From contig JAVBWK010000001.1 in assembly GCA_036677505.1 (NCBI GenBank), positions 1 through 64,000 of the forward strand: a stretch of 64,000 bases of DNA. Reading direction: 5' to 3'. The notes beneath the pieces were generated by a model. That model did not search any database. It saw only the letters and a program-made list of their open reading frames with translations, and was not told the DNA's origin. This DNA comes from UBA2227 sp036677505. GTDB lineage: Bacteria; Bacillota_I; Bacilli_A; Erysipelotrichales; Erysipelotrichaceae. Positions 26,033-34,682 of this stretch are shown here, piece by piece (the stretch's first letter is position 1; each line of letters opens with the position of its first letter). A program made the translations under genes and the position numbers.

Positions 26033-26620
26033 TTACCCTCCCAGCTGAGCTAATGCATTTAAGCGCTCTGCATAACTGTCATTTAAAATCTTTTCAAACG
26101 CTTTGGATGTCCGGGTGGCACCGGTGATACTGTCAACTTCATTGGGTTTGTTAGGTGAAGAGTCTGGGATATTGACTTCGATTTGCGGAACGATCATAAT
26201 CCCTACATACTTTGCCAGATATTTCAGATCGGCGACAACACCGCCTAATCCTGGGGTTTCTTCCTGTTGCATGATGCGGATCTGACGAATCGTTTCCTTA
26301 TCGCTTTCCAAGGTGATAATTCCGATGATCGGACCCCATACCCCGCCACCGCTAAACTGATAGCTTACACGGCCAGAACTTTTTTCAACGTAGAATGTAT
26401 ATTCTCCCACTTCTTTGATTTCAATATTCTCATCAAAAACGGTTGATATATTACCCGTATTAAACGAGATATCGTTTGCACTCAGCACAATGGATTTGAG
26501 TTCGTTAGCCGCATTGGCTTCGATCAGCGGTCGGGTCCATATTTCCATTCCGACGAAAACCACGGATGTTAAAGTGCCTAATATCAATATGAAGTAAATC
26601 ATTTTCAAGTAACGTTTCAT
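26033..26620 (-). CDS. nqrC: NQR subunit C (RnfG homologue), covalently flavinylated
   Basis: A 195-residue protein with one N-terminal helix (8-26) and an extracytoplasmic FMN-binding domain. It has GGGVWGPIIG near 91-100, EETPGLGG near 120-127 and the flavin-transferase target D163-S-I-T-G-A-T169, with Thr169 the expected phosphoester FMN site. An ApbE flavin transferase is required and is not in this window. It overlaps nqrB by 4 bases. Confidence 0.93.
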   Translation of the reverse strand: MKRYLKMIYFILILGTLTSVVFVGMEIWTRPLIEANAANELKSIVLSANDISFNTGNISTVFDENIEIKEVGEYTFYVEKSSGRVSYQFSGGGVWGPIIGIITLESDKETIRQIRIMQQEETPGLGGVVADLKYLAKYVGIMIVPQIEVNIPDSSPNKPNEVDSITGATRTSKAFEKILNDSYAERLNALAQLGG

Positions 26621-27543
26621 TGGGATACCTCCGAAAATTTACGGTTGATTTTCATACTGTCGATAATCGGTGCCAGTGCATTCATGATAATCAGTGCGAA
26701 TACAACGCCTTCGGGGAATGTGGCGAAATTTCGGATGATCACTGTGATGACTGCCAGTCCGATGCCATAGATATATCGTGAGTACGGATACTGAGGTTGA
26801 GTCGATGGGTCAGACACAAGGAAGAATGCGGCAAACATGACGCCGCCGACCAAAACGGATAGCAGCGGATCTCTGAATTTATCCGGAGATAATAGTCCGC
26901 CGATGAAGTTTATGACAAATATGGAGGCTAAGAATGTCAGCGGAGCTTTCCAGTCGATGACTTTCATGATAATGAGCAGTAATCCAAGAATCAAGATGCC
27001 CAGACGGAAGGTTTCTCCAATGGCTCCGGGAACATTCCCCAAAAGTAAGTCAGTAACAGAATATGGGAATTCGATCGCACGGTTCAATGTGATCAAGGGT
27101 GTTGCGGTCGCAACGACGTCATCGGTGATCGGGTTCAGCCACTTCGTTAACATAAATGGCGGGAATGCGAAATATAAAAAGAGAATGCCTACGGCTGAGG
27201 GATGAAATACATTCTTTCCTAACCCGCCGAAGATTGCTTTTCCAAAGAATACACCAAAGGTGGATCCGATGGCAGCCATCCACCAGGTTGCGGTTGGCGG
27301 CATCATCAATGAGAATATCAGCGGAACCAGAAACCAGCCTTTATCCATGGGTTTTTTGCGAACCTTGGTAAATACGGTTTCGACCAAGTAGGCAAATGCG
27401 AATGATACAGCTGTGATAAGTAAGACATTTAAACCAAAGATATACGTTGCATAAAGCAAAAGGATCCCAAGTGCAGACGCAAAAAGTATCAGATTTTTTT
27501 GTGAAAGCACCTCATTGGGGTTGGAGGATTGACGTGAAATCAT
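26617..27543 (-). CDS. nqrB: NQR subunit B (RnfD homologue), short form
   Basis: A 308-residue protein with about 9-10 membrane helices. NVFHPSAVGILFLYFAFP and VSDPSTQPQYPYSRYIYG are conserved NqrB/RnfD stretches. The presumed FMN site reads D142-V-V-A-T-A-T148-P-L instead of the usual D-x-x-(S/T)-G-A-T-P-L: Asp and AT are kept, the S/T-G pair is changed. At 308 residues it is shorter than Vibrio NqrB (about 410) and nearer RnfD. It is the first gene; nqrA, which normally precedes it, is absent. Whether the site is still flavinylated is open. Confidence 0.88.
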   Translation of the reverse strand: MISRQSSNPNEVLSQKNLILFASALGILLLYATYIFGLNVLLITAVSFAFAYLVETVFTKVRKKPMDKGWFLVPLIFSLMMPPTATWWMAAIGSTFGVFFGKAIFGGLGKNVFHPSAVGILFLYFAFPPFMLTKWLNPITDDVVATATPLITLNRAIEFPYSVTDLLLGNVPGAIGETFRLGILILGLLLIIMKVIDWKAPLTFLASIFVINFIGGLLSPDKFRDPLLSVLVGGVMFAAFFLVSDPSTQPQYPYSRYIYGIGLAVITVIIRNFATFPEGVVFALIIMNALAPIIDSMKINRKFSEVSQ

Positions 27544-27610
27544 TGGATCACCACTTTCTAATATGAACTTTTGAAAATTCTCAGATTATCTTCTCCGAAT
27601 GTTCGATTTG

Positions 27611-27648
27611 AGTATATCACATTCATTTCACATATTTAAGTGATATAC
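27611..27648 (-). promoter_or_regulatory. Inverted-repeat promoter region of the nqr operon
   Basis: GTATATCAC (27612-27620) and GTGATATAC (27640-27648) form a perfect 9-base inverted repeat separated by 19 bases. Read toward nqrB, the proximal arm contains TGATATACT, an extended -10 (hexamer 27611-27616), without a good -35. A related GTGATATA lies at 27840. The rest of the 340-base gap (27544-27883) is AT-rich with no gene; it holds this element and the terminator of the next operon. Confidence 0.5.
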
Positions 27649-27867
27649 ATTATCGATAAAAATGACAAAAACCCTACTTAATAGTGCAATTTTTTGATAT
27701 TTTCACAATGTTGGCATTTACTGTTTTATGCAACAGAAAAAGTGCTGATTTACTTGGGAAAATGACCAGATTTTGCCCTATTTTTGATATTTTTGTCTTT
27801 CTATATCATTATTGTAACGGAAATCTTTGTTTTTTCATAGTGATATATCGTCTGTCAAAAATATAAA

Positions 27868-27885
27868 AGACCGCTGATGCGGTCT
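27868..27885 (-). terminator. Terminator of amino acid ABC operon
   Basis: Stem AGACCGC / GCGGTCT with loop TGAT, followed on the minus strand by TTTTATATTTTT. It overlaps the ATPase stop. Confidence 0.8.
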
Positions 27886-28603
27886 ATTCCATGACGTAAT
27901 CTACAAAGGTTTTCAGTGATTGTGTCTGAGGCTGATCCAGAATCGTAACAGGTCCGTGCTCAATGATTTTCCCGTCTTCCATAAACAGAATATAGTCTGC
28001 CACTTTTTTGGCAAATCCCAGTTCATGAGTGACGATCACAAATCGCATGTTCTTTTCCCGAAGTTTCAGTATGGTCCTCAATACTTCCCTAGTCAAAATC
28101 GGATCGAGTGCTGAGGTCGGCTCATCGAGGAACATAACTTCGGGAGATATGGCCAGACTGCGGATGATTGATACCCGCTGTGCCTGTCCGCCGGATAGCT
28201 GACTGGGTCGTTTGTTCATATGTTCCACCAGTTCAAACTGTGTCAGCAAATCCACCGCAATCTTTCTGGCCTCTTCAGAGGTTTTATTGTGAACTTTTTC
28301 AAGAACCAATGTAATGTTTTCCAGTGCGGTCAAATGTGGGAACAGGTTGTGCGACTGAAACACGAATCCAATTTTCTTATAGTAATCTTTGGCTTGTACT
28401 CTTACGACATCCGTATCGTTGACATGTATTTCACCATCTTCGGGAGATTCGATTTTCGACAACAATCGCAGCAGTGTTGATTTTCCTGCACCGCTGGGTC
28501 CGATGATGGCGATGGCCTCCGCGTGATCCAGTTGTAATGAGAGATTTTGTAAGATCGGTTTGCCATGATAAGAGTGATTGATATTTTCCAGATTTATTCT
28601 CAT
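27884..28603 (-). CDS. Polar amino acid ABC transporter ATPase (GlnQ type)
   Basis: A 239-residue ATPase with Walker A GPSGAGKST near 35-43, signature LSGGQAQR near 137 and Walker B VMFLDEPTSALDP near 156, ending with the VTHELGFAKKVAD switch of the GlnQ/HisP family. I start at the ATG at 28603, preceded by SD GAGGG; it overlaps the permease stop by 4 bases. It works with the permease and lipoprotein encoded just upstream. Confidence 0.93.
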   Translation of the reverse strand: MRINLENINHSYHGKPILQNLSLQLDHAEAIAIIGPSGAGKSTLLRLLSKIESPEDGEIHVNDTDVVRVQAKDYYKKIGFVFQSHNLFPHLTALENITLVLEKVHNKTSEEARKIAVDLLTQFELVEHMNKRPSQLSGGQAQRVSIIRSLAISPEVMFLDEPTSALDPILTREVLRTILKLREKNMRFVIVTHELGFAKKVADYILFMEDGKIIEHGPVTILDQPQTQSLKTFVDYVME

Positions 28604-29337
28604 ACGGCTACCCTCTTTTCTATCCATTTGGAAAAGGCTACCAGTGGGATGGTCATTAGCAGATATGTAATAAACATCAGCAGGTATCCTTCGACATATA
28701 AGAGCAGATTCGCTTGGATCCGGTCGATTTGAAAGTAGAGTTCACGAACGCCGATGACACTGAGCAAACTGCTGCCTTTGATAATGAAGGTAAGATTGCC
28801 GATCAATGGCGGGAAAATGACTTTTAAGATTTGTGGGATGATGATGTATCGGTAGGCCTGAGTTTTTGTAAAACCAAGCACTTGAATCGCCTGATACTGT
28901 TGGGCATCTATGGATTCCATCGCTCCGACCAGCACACTTTTCATGTAGGGTGCCATGTAGATACTGAATGCCAGGATCCCTACGTTGAGTCGGTTGCTTA
29001 TGCCCATAGGGATAGCGATGAAGTAATACATAGCGATAATGAAAACGATCAGCGGCGATCCAAAGACGATTTCATCAAAAATACGTCCGATATAGCGGAA
29101 AAACGGAATTTGAGATTTTGAGGCCAGGTAAAGTACAAATCCGGTGAACATGCTGAAGAAGAGGGAGGCAAGGCTGATATAAAGCGTCAAAAGCCAGCTC
29201 TGGAAGATTTCCGGAGAAGCTGGCCATAGACGTGTCATATCAAAGTTTTCTTTTCCCGGGTAGGAATAGGCGATGTAGAATACTAGTAATCCGTAAACCG
29301 CCAGTGCCAGCAGGAAATGAAGACTTTTCTTAATCAT
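28600..29337 (-). CDS. Polar amino acid ABC permease
   Basis: A 245-residue inner-membrane permease of the HisM/GlnP family with about five to six helices. The cytoplasmic EAA-like loop ESIDAQQYQAIQVLGFTKTQAYRYIIIPQ lies near 138-166. A single permease gene implies a homodimer. It overlaps the binding-protein gene by 8 bases. Confidence 0.92.
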   Translation of the reverse strand: MIKKSLHFLLALAVYGLLVFYIAYSYPGKENFDMTRLWPASPEIFQSWLLTLYISLASLFFSMFTGFVLYLASKSQIPFFRYIGRIFDEIVFGSPLIVFIIAMYYFIAIPMGISNRLNVGILAFSIYMAPYMKSVLVGAMESIDAQQYQAIQVLGFTKTQAYRYIIIPQILKVIFPPLIGNLTFIIKGSSLLSVIGVRELYFQIDRIQANLLLYVEGYLLMFITYLLMTIPLVAFSKWIEKRVAV

Positions 29338-30145
29338 TGGTTAAGAACAGGTCAAATCCTTCTTCAAGCAGGTATTCGGTTAAGAGGATCGGATTGTACT
29401 TTTCGCGTAAGCGGGTATTGACACCTTCGGATTCCATGGATGCGATGAATTCATTGGCTTTCTGAAGCAGTTCGGTATTTCCTTTTTTGACACCCATACC
29501 GATCGGATTGACTTGAAGAGCATCGAGGAAGAGGACGGTTGTATCCGGATTGGCTTTTTGGTTGCTGGCAGCAGCTAGCAGACTTAGCACAGTGGCTTGT
29601 GCGGCGCCGGTTGTAACTTCGATGACTGCCAGGGCTGCACTGTCCGTTTCAATCGGTGTACCCGGATTGGCGGCTTTTGATGTCGGGATATCAAGGAATA
29701 CGGTGCCTTTTTGTCCGGCAAATTTTACTCCGTCATAGGCAAGTACATCATCAATGGATTGAATGCTGTTGGACTCGACGAATGCCTTGTTCACCAATGT
29801 GACCAATGGGAAGTAGACATACGGATTGGTGAAATCGATGGTTTCCTGACGGGCCGGAGTAATGGACATCGAAGCGATGATAATATCGATTTCGCCGGTT
29901 TGTAAGGATGTGATCAATGAACCAAACGGTAAATCCACGATTTCGATTTCGCGATCGAGGAATTCTCCGAGTTCTTTGGCGATGTCAACGCTGATGCCGC
30001 TGGCAGCTCCGGAGGTATCAACGGTTTCAAATGGCGGATAACGTAAATCCATGCCTACTTTCAAGGCAGGAAGTTCTTCTTTGGGTGCGCAGGCAGAGAG
30101 CGCAAGTAATACAACAGTGATGATAAGAATGAGTGACTTTTTCAT
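29330..30145 (-). CDS. Amino acid-binding lipoprotein (ABC importer)
   Basis: A 271-residue extracellular solute-binding protein, family 3. A lipoprotein signal peptide ends in the lipobox LSAC (Cys19). The DLRYPPFETVDTSGAASGISVDIAKELGEFL and SMSITPARQETIDFTNPYVY segments are typical of polar amino acid receptors. The ligand class is well supported; the exact amino acid is not. It is the first gene of the operon, 89 bases from the upstream gene on the same strand. Confidence 0.92.
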   Translation of the reverse strand: MKKSLILIITVVLLALSACAPKEELPALKVGMDLRYPPFETVDTSGAASGISVDIAKELGEFLDREIEIVDLPFGSLITSLQTGEIDIIIASMSITPARQETIDFTNPYVYFPLVTLVNKAFVESNSIQSIDDVLAYDGVKFAGQKGTVFLDIPTSKAANPGTPIETDSAALAVIEVTTGAAQATVLSLLAAASNQKANPDTTVLFLDALQVNPIGMGVKKGNTELLQKANEFIASMESEGVNTRLREKYNPILLTEYLLEEGFDLFLTND

Positions 30146-30234
30146 AAGGTATTTTCCTTTTCTAATCGTAAGTACAGTATAATGATTTCCTTTTTACATT
30201 TCAATGAAAATGATTTTATACAATTTAATTGATT

Positions 30235-31101
30235 TTACTGACGAACTTTATCTTTCCATGATTCAGGAACTTCGGATATTTGCGCAAAAATTGCTCCGAG
30301 CAACATCGCTCTCTCGCCGCTGGCTCCTCCCAGTCGGATATTCGTTTCAACCATTTCCTGATAGGTCTGACACTGGTTGATCAATCGGAAAATCAGCGGG
30401 ACGGATTGCGGTATATGGCAGGCGATGCCGGCATATTGCTTGATAAAGGCTCGTGTATCTTCCATGGTTAGTGCCATGGTCAGTTTTTCTGTGTACTCAG
30501 TCGGGGCCAGTTCGATGGCCTTTTGTAACATTTCCAGTCTTGGTAACTTACCGACATTTTCGAAAATATAATCGAACATGTCGTAGAATTGGCGATATTC
30601 TGTTTTGTCAGTAAACAGCTTGGCCAGTTCAAATGCCCAGTCATTGTCATATCCCAATTCCTTAGCCACAAGATATGGTACAAATCCGACAAGGTGATCG
30701 TCATTGACGGGAAGTGCAGGGATGTTCCAACGCATGCGCGGGATCATGGTATTGATCAGCATCGTGTGATTGTAGGTTTCGATGTATCCGACATACGGTC
30801 CGCCGGGTTTGGTTTGTTCAAAGATCAAATTCCGATAATCATCAACACTAAATTCAGGCTGATCTTTTGCGGCTTCATAAAGCCACTTTAAGTACATCCC
30901 TTGGGTTGTGACATCTCCCGCCTTGGCATAAGGATAGCCAAAGTAGGATGGTTTGGCCTGATTGTAGATTTCTTGAGATGGCAGTTGGAATACCAGTGAC
31001 TGCTTTTTTGATAACTCTTCGAGAAAGTTCATATCGTAGATCCAATGGAATCCTAAGCTTGCTGCGTTGGCAACTAATGCCGGTTGTATATATTTGTTCA
31101 T
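30235..31101 (-). CDS. ADP-ribosylglycohydrolase-like protein with degenerate metal site
   Basis: A 288-residue, mostly helical protein of the ADP-ribosylglycohydrolase/J1-crystallin fold. The usual N-terminal glycine/aspartate motif is replaced by VANAASLGFHWIYD, and the C-terminal GGDxDT metal motif reads LGGASGERAMLLGAIF. Classical Mg-dependent hydrolysis therefore looks lost, and another activity is likely. The phrase GGASGERAM is closest to crystallin J1-like bacterial members. It is monocistronic and cytoplasmic. Confidence 0.6.
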   Translation of the reverse strand: MNKYIQPALVANAASLGFHWIYDMNFLEELSKKQSLVFQLPSQEIYNQAKPSYFGYPYAKAGDVTTQGMYLKWLYEAAKDQPEFSVDDYRNLIFEQTKPGGPYVGYIETYNHTMLINTMIPRMRWNIPALPVNDDHLVGFVPYLVAKELGYDNDWAFELAKLFTDKTEYRQFYDMFDYIFENVGKLPRLEMLQKAIELAPTEYTEKLTMALTMEDTRAFIKQYAGIACHIPQSVPLIFRLINQCQTYQEMVETNIRLGGASGERAMLLGAIFAQISEVPESWKDKVRQ

Positions 31102-31167
31102 AGGTGCACCTCTAATCCCATTATATCGGCATTGGAGTAAATCACCTAATGAAATGCATTGTATACA

Positions 31168-31192
31168 ATTTAAAAAGCTCCCTCAGGAGCTT
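31168..31192 (-). terminator. Terminator after alpha/beta hydrolase
   Basis: Stem AAGCTCC / GGAGCTT with loop CTCA (31175-31181, 31186-31192), followed on the minus strand by TTTTTAAATT. It overlaps the end of the gene. Confidence 0.85.
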
Positions 31193-31980
31193 CTGCATGT
31201 ATCGATGAAATCAGTTAGCAGTTGATTGAATGCTTCGGGATTGTCCAGGTTGGCCACATGGCTTGCGTCTTTTAAGGTGAATGTCACGGATCCCGGATAT
31301 GCTTCAGGCCAGAATTTCATGCACTTTATGATGGTTCCGGTCTTATCCGAGTCACCACAGCCGACCAGCAAAGGAGCATCGAATTGAACATTCATTTCTC
31401 TTAAGCAAGTAGCAATTCCATCCCAAGAACGTACAAATTCTTTCTTATCAAACTTATTGAACATTTCCATGACAGCTTTTTGTGCTTCAGGGGTGATTGC
31501 ACAGGCTTTGGTCATTTCATTTTTGAGCATTTGCCATGGATACATGTTCATGAGTGAAGCTGAGTGTTTCAATGCCCATTTTTCAAATGCAGAGTACACA
31601 GGCAAGAATATCGGCGTTGACCCGGTAATCATATACCCTTTAGCTTTACCGTAATTGTATGCATACTCCTGGATGATGTACCCGCCCATCGAGAGTCCAA
31701 CCAGAATAAACTCCGAGATTTTCTCATGACGGATGATTTGATTCAGATCTTCTGTGGCTTGCAGGACTGTAAATTCGGGGCATGGCCGTGAGAATCCGTG
31801 TCCGCGCACATCCATATTGATCATCTTGTATTTGTTGTCAAAAAATTCTATCTGTGGCTTCCACATGTCACTGTCAACACCATAACCGTGGATAAATATC
31901 AATGTGATATCCGAATCGGTATCATTGATGGTGTAGGACACATCACAGCCATCGCATTTCAGTGTTTTTCTTTCGAACAT
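31183..31980 (-). CDS. Alpha/beta-fold hydrolase
   Basis: A 265-residue cytoplasmic hydrolase. The oxyanion motif is FIHGYG near 29-34, the nucleophile elbow GLSMGG near 95 with Ser at the centre, the acid in VGCGDSDKTG near 213 and the base His in KDASHVANLDNPEAF near 243. The substrate is unknown. It is not a close copy of the hydrolase at 3552. It is monocistronic with its own terminator. Confidence 0.85.
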   Translation of the reverse strand: MFERKTLKCDGCDVSYTINDTDSDITLIFIHGYGVDSDMWKPQIEFFDNKYKMINMDVRGHGFSRPCPEFTVLQATEDLNQIIRHEKISEFILVGLSMGGYIIQEYAYNYGKAKGYMITGSTPIFLPVYSAFEKWALKHSASLMNMYPWQMLKNEMTKACAITPEAQKAVMEMFNKFDKKEFVRSWDGIATCLREMNVQFDAPLLVGCGDSDKTGTIIKCMKFWPEAYPGSVTFTLKDASHVANLDNPEAFNQLLTDFIDTCRSS

Positions 31981-32054
31981 GATTGTAAACCTCTCTTGTC
32001 AGTTCAATTATAGCACTGAAAATTTCTGGGTTCTATGATTCGTTCATAATAAAA

Positions 32055-32078
32055 AAATACCCTGCGAACAGGGTATTT
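32055..32078 (-). terminator. Terminator after subtilisin gene
   Basis: Ten-base-pair stem AAATACCCTG / CAGGGTATTT with loop CGAA, followed on the minus strand by a T run. Confidence 0.9.
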
Positions 32079-32092
32079 GATCTTCAATGATA

Positions 32093-33469
32093 TTACGGAG
32101 CCGGAGTTGCGGCTAGTGCAGCATCTGCGGTGATGAAGCCTGAACCAACAGCATCGTCACCCCATGTTAACATGGTACTTCCTCCACCAGGCAAACCGAC
32201 AACCATTGATCCGGCAGCCATTGGAATCGCAGCTGCTTCCAGATACATTTCAGCTTGTGCTGGTGTCAGTCCCGGATTCTTTTGTGCCATCAAGGCAACG
32301 ATACCGGCGACATGCGGACTGGCCATGGATGTACCGCCTAAGAAATAGTAATCCGTACGATTACCACTATTAAGTTGATATGGTCCAACGATCCATGAGC
32401 CCGGGGCGATAACGTCAAGGTCTTGACCTGTTTTTTCACGACTGGAAAAATCTGTGATATAAATCTGATTAATATTGGTTGGATCTGGAACATTCAGATT
32501 CCACCACCATGAGTTTGAACCGTACCACTCGCCAGCCCAGCCGGCTGCACCGACAGAAATGACTGGTTCATATGCCCCCGGATAACCCATGCCTGCTTCA
32601 CCATTGTTACCGGCAGAGGCAACGATAATAACACCGGCATCAAGCGCATAATCAATAGCTTCTTTTTCGATTGGATCAAGAGCTGAGCCACCTAAACTCA
32701 TGTTGATAACAACCGGGTAATCTTTTAATACTGTTAATTTCAAATTAGCAACATAGGTTATGCCCATCGAAATTACCGATGACCAGCCACGACCGTTTTG
32801 GTTTAATACCTTAACCGGAATGACTTTAACATTCGGTGCTACACCATTAACTGGAGTACCACCCAAGCTGTAACCCAGAATCGTACTGGTAACGTGGGTT
32901 CCGTGTCCGTTTTGGTCATGTTCCCATTTGTTGGGTTGGAAGGATACGGTTCCGGCCAAACCGGCACCACCACCAAAGGATGCGGCGTATTCGACAGCGA
33001 TTCTTTCCTGAGGGAAGTACTTTCTCCAAGAATCATGTAATCCCGTATCAAGAACAGCTACATACACACCTTCACCATCAAAATCCACTTTGCGATTATC
33101 AAATCCAGCATCGGTTACATTGATTAAGTCCAGATTCCAAGTGCTTAATCCGTCACCGAAACTGTCTGCAGCGACAGTGTCGATCGGAGCCCCATTACGC
33201 TCAGCATCTTCACCGACAGATTCAACAAACGGCAATGCAGCGATTGCTGCGACTCTGTCTTCTCTGACCTTCATGGTCAAAGCATCCAGTTCTTCAAATA
33301 CAGTCAATACTGTGCCTTGTCCTTTCAATACCTTCAGGACTTCAGCTGTAACATCTGTCTTCAAAACAACATTCAAATTCACAGATCCGGTTTTTCCGGC
33401 GGCTCCGACTGGTAAAACCATCAGAAGCAATGCGGTTACAACAATAAATTTAAGTATGACACGTTTCAT
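32093..33469 (-). CDS. Secreted subtilisin-like serine protease (S8)
   Basis: A 458-residue exported protease. Signal peptide 1-24 (ending VGAAG), an I9-type inhibitory propeptide (about 30-90, ending FVESVGEDAE), then the catalytic domain: Asp141 in VAVLDTG, His189 in NGHGTHV, oxyanion Asn288 in ASAGNNG and Ser381 in GGTSMASPHVAG. No anchor or sorting signal is visible, so it is probably released. SD AAGGGG precedes the ATG. A leader of about 120 bases carries a hairpin (GCACTTC/GAAGTGC, 33531-33552), and a TATAAT lies at 33596-33601 without a good -35. Confidence 0.95.
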   Translation of the reverse strand: MKRVILKFIVVTALLLMVLPVGAAGKTGSVNLNVVLKTDVTAEVLKVLKGQGTVLTVFEELDALTMKVREDRVAAIAALPFVESVGEDAERNGAPIDTVAADSFGDGLSTWNLDLINVTDAGFDNRKVDFDGEGVYVAVLDTGLHDSWRKYFPQERIAVEYAASFGGGAGLAGTVSFQPNKWEHDQNGHGTHVTSTILGYSLGGTPVNGVAPNVKVIPVKVLNQNGRGWSSVISMGITYVANLKLTVLKDYPVVINMSLGGSALDPIEKEAIDYALDAGVIIVASAGNNGEAGMGYPGAYEPVISVGAAGWAGEWYGSNSWWWNLNVPDPTNINQIYITDFSSREKTGQDLDVIAPGSWIVGPYQLNSGNRTDYYFLGGTSMASPHVAGIVALMAQKNPGLTPAQAEMYLEAAAIPMAAGSMVVGLPGGGSTMLTWGDDAVGSGFITADAALAATPAP

Positions 33470-33663
33470 AAGTTACCCCTTTCTCAGTGACTTACTTTTC
33501 CTATTCATATCGGAACCGATTTGACAAAATGCACTTCCGGTGAAAGAAGTGCTTATAACGATAAAATCAAATTCCGAGCTTGTTGGATTAACTATATTAT
33601 ACTCCTTTAAAAATATTAGAAAACTGTTTTGCGTCATTTTCTTGTGAAAATGTAAAGAAACTG

Positions 33664-33700
33664 TCATTAGTTATCATGACTTTTCATGAATTTTCATGAC
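33664..33700. promoter_or_regulatory. Four TCATGA-type repeats at 10-base spacing
   Basis: TCATTAG, TCATGAC, TCATGAA and TCATGAC start at 33664, 33674, 33684 and 33694: exactly one helical turn apart. They lie between the divergent promoters of the protease (-10 at 33596-33601) and polyphosphate kinase (extended -10 TGG-TATAAT, hexamer 33751-33756), neither of which has a good -35. This suggests a cooperatively bound activator. The 320-base gap (33470-33789) holds these elements and no further gene. Confidence 0.55.
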
Positions 33701-33789
33701 AGCCCAGTGATGACAAATTAAACTCATTAAAATGATGCGATATATGGTGGTATAATTGATATAACGGTTATTAAAAGAAAGGAAATCAT

Positions 33790-34656
33790 ATGAACATCAA
33801 GGATTTTCGCTTTGACGGAAGTAAGAAGTTTAAAATAAAGGATTTCGATACTAAGCAGGAAGGCGATTTCAAAGATCGTGAGGAAGCAGAAAACCGACGA
33901 GAGGATCACATCATGGATCTTCAGAGCCTTCAAGACCGATTGTATGCGGAGGGCAAGGAAGGCGTACTGATCATTTTCCAGGCAATGGACGCTGCAGGGA
34001 AGGATGGGGCCGTAAAGTACGTTATGAGCGGAATCAATCCGGCAGGGGTTTCCGTCCATAATTTCAAAGTCCCCTCTTCCGAAGAGTTAGCTCATGACTA
34101 TCTGTGGAGGGCGATGAAAGTGGCTCCGCAACGCGGTATGATCACGATTTTCAACCGATCCTATTATGAGGATGTACTGGTCGTCAGAGTCCATGATTTG
34201 CATAAGAAAGTATCTCTTCCCGAGCGAGTCGTGACAAAAGACATCTTCGAAGACCGATACAAGCAAATCAAAAACTATGAGAAGCATCTTTATGAGAATG
34301 GGTTCAGAGTCATCAAGATTTTCCTTAACATTTCCAAAGAAGAACAAAAGAAACAGTTTCTGCAACGCATCGACGACCCGGCCAAAAACTGGAAGTTCGG
34401 CGACGGGGACATTGTTGAGCGCGGCTATTGGGACAAATACATGGAGGCGTATGAAGATGCAATCAATGCTACATCAACGGAAGAATGCCCATGGTATGTC
34501 GTTCCCTCTGATAAAAAATGGTTTGCGCGGGCAGTGATTGCGGAAATCATTGTTAGCACTTTAGAAGATATTAACCCGATATATCCTGCCGTCAGTGAGG
34601 AAAGAAAAAAGAAACTCTTAGAATTTCGTGAAATGCTGATGAATGAGGATAAGTAG
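33790..34656 (+). CDS. Polyphosphate kinase 2 family protein
   Basis: A 288-residue PPK2-family enzyme, transferring phosphate between polyphosphate and nucleotides. Walker A-like AMDAAGKDG is near 67-75, FNRSYYEDVLVVRVH near 117-131, the lid region and FLNISKEEQKKQFLQRIDDPAKNWKF near 178-203, and a C-terminal VPSDKKWFARAVI. The size and one-domain form fit class I or III; direction (ATP/ADP or AMP use) is not determined. SD AAAGGAA precedes the ATG. It is monocistronic. Confidence 0.92.
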   Translation: MNIKDFRFDGSKKFKIKDFDTKQEGDFKDREEAENRREDHIMDLQSLQDRLYAEGKEGVLIIFQAMDAAGKDGAVKYVMSGINPAGVSVHNFKVPSSEELAHDYLWRAMKVAPQRGMITIFNRSYYEDVLVVRVHDLHKKVSLPERVVTKDIFEDRYKQIKNYEKHLYENGFRVIKIFLNISKEEQKKQFLQRIDDPAKNWKFGDGDIVERGYWDKYMEAYEDAINATSTEECPWYVVPSDKKWFARAVIAEIIVSTLEDINPIYPAVSEERKKKLLEFREMLMNEDK

Positions 34657-34682
34657 AGGCTGCGATTGCAGCCTCTGTTTTC
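34655..34682 (+). terminator. Terminator after polyphosphate kinase gene
   Basis: Nine-base-pair stem AGAGGCTGC / GCAGCCTCT with loop GATT, followed by GTTTTCT. Confidence 0.88.

Noticed and set aside
27611..27648. Rex or FNR operator before nqrB
   Set aside because: The half-sites GTATATCAC/GTGATATAC do not match TTGTGAA/TTCACAA or TTGAT/ATCAA; kept only as an unassigned inverted repeat.
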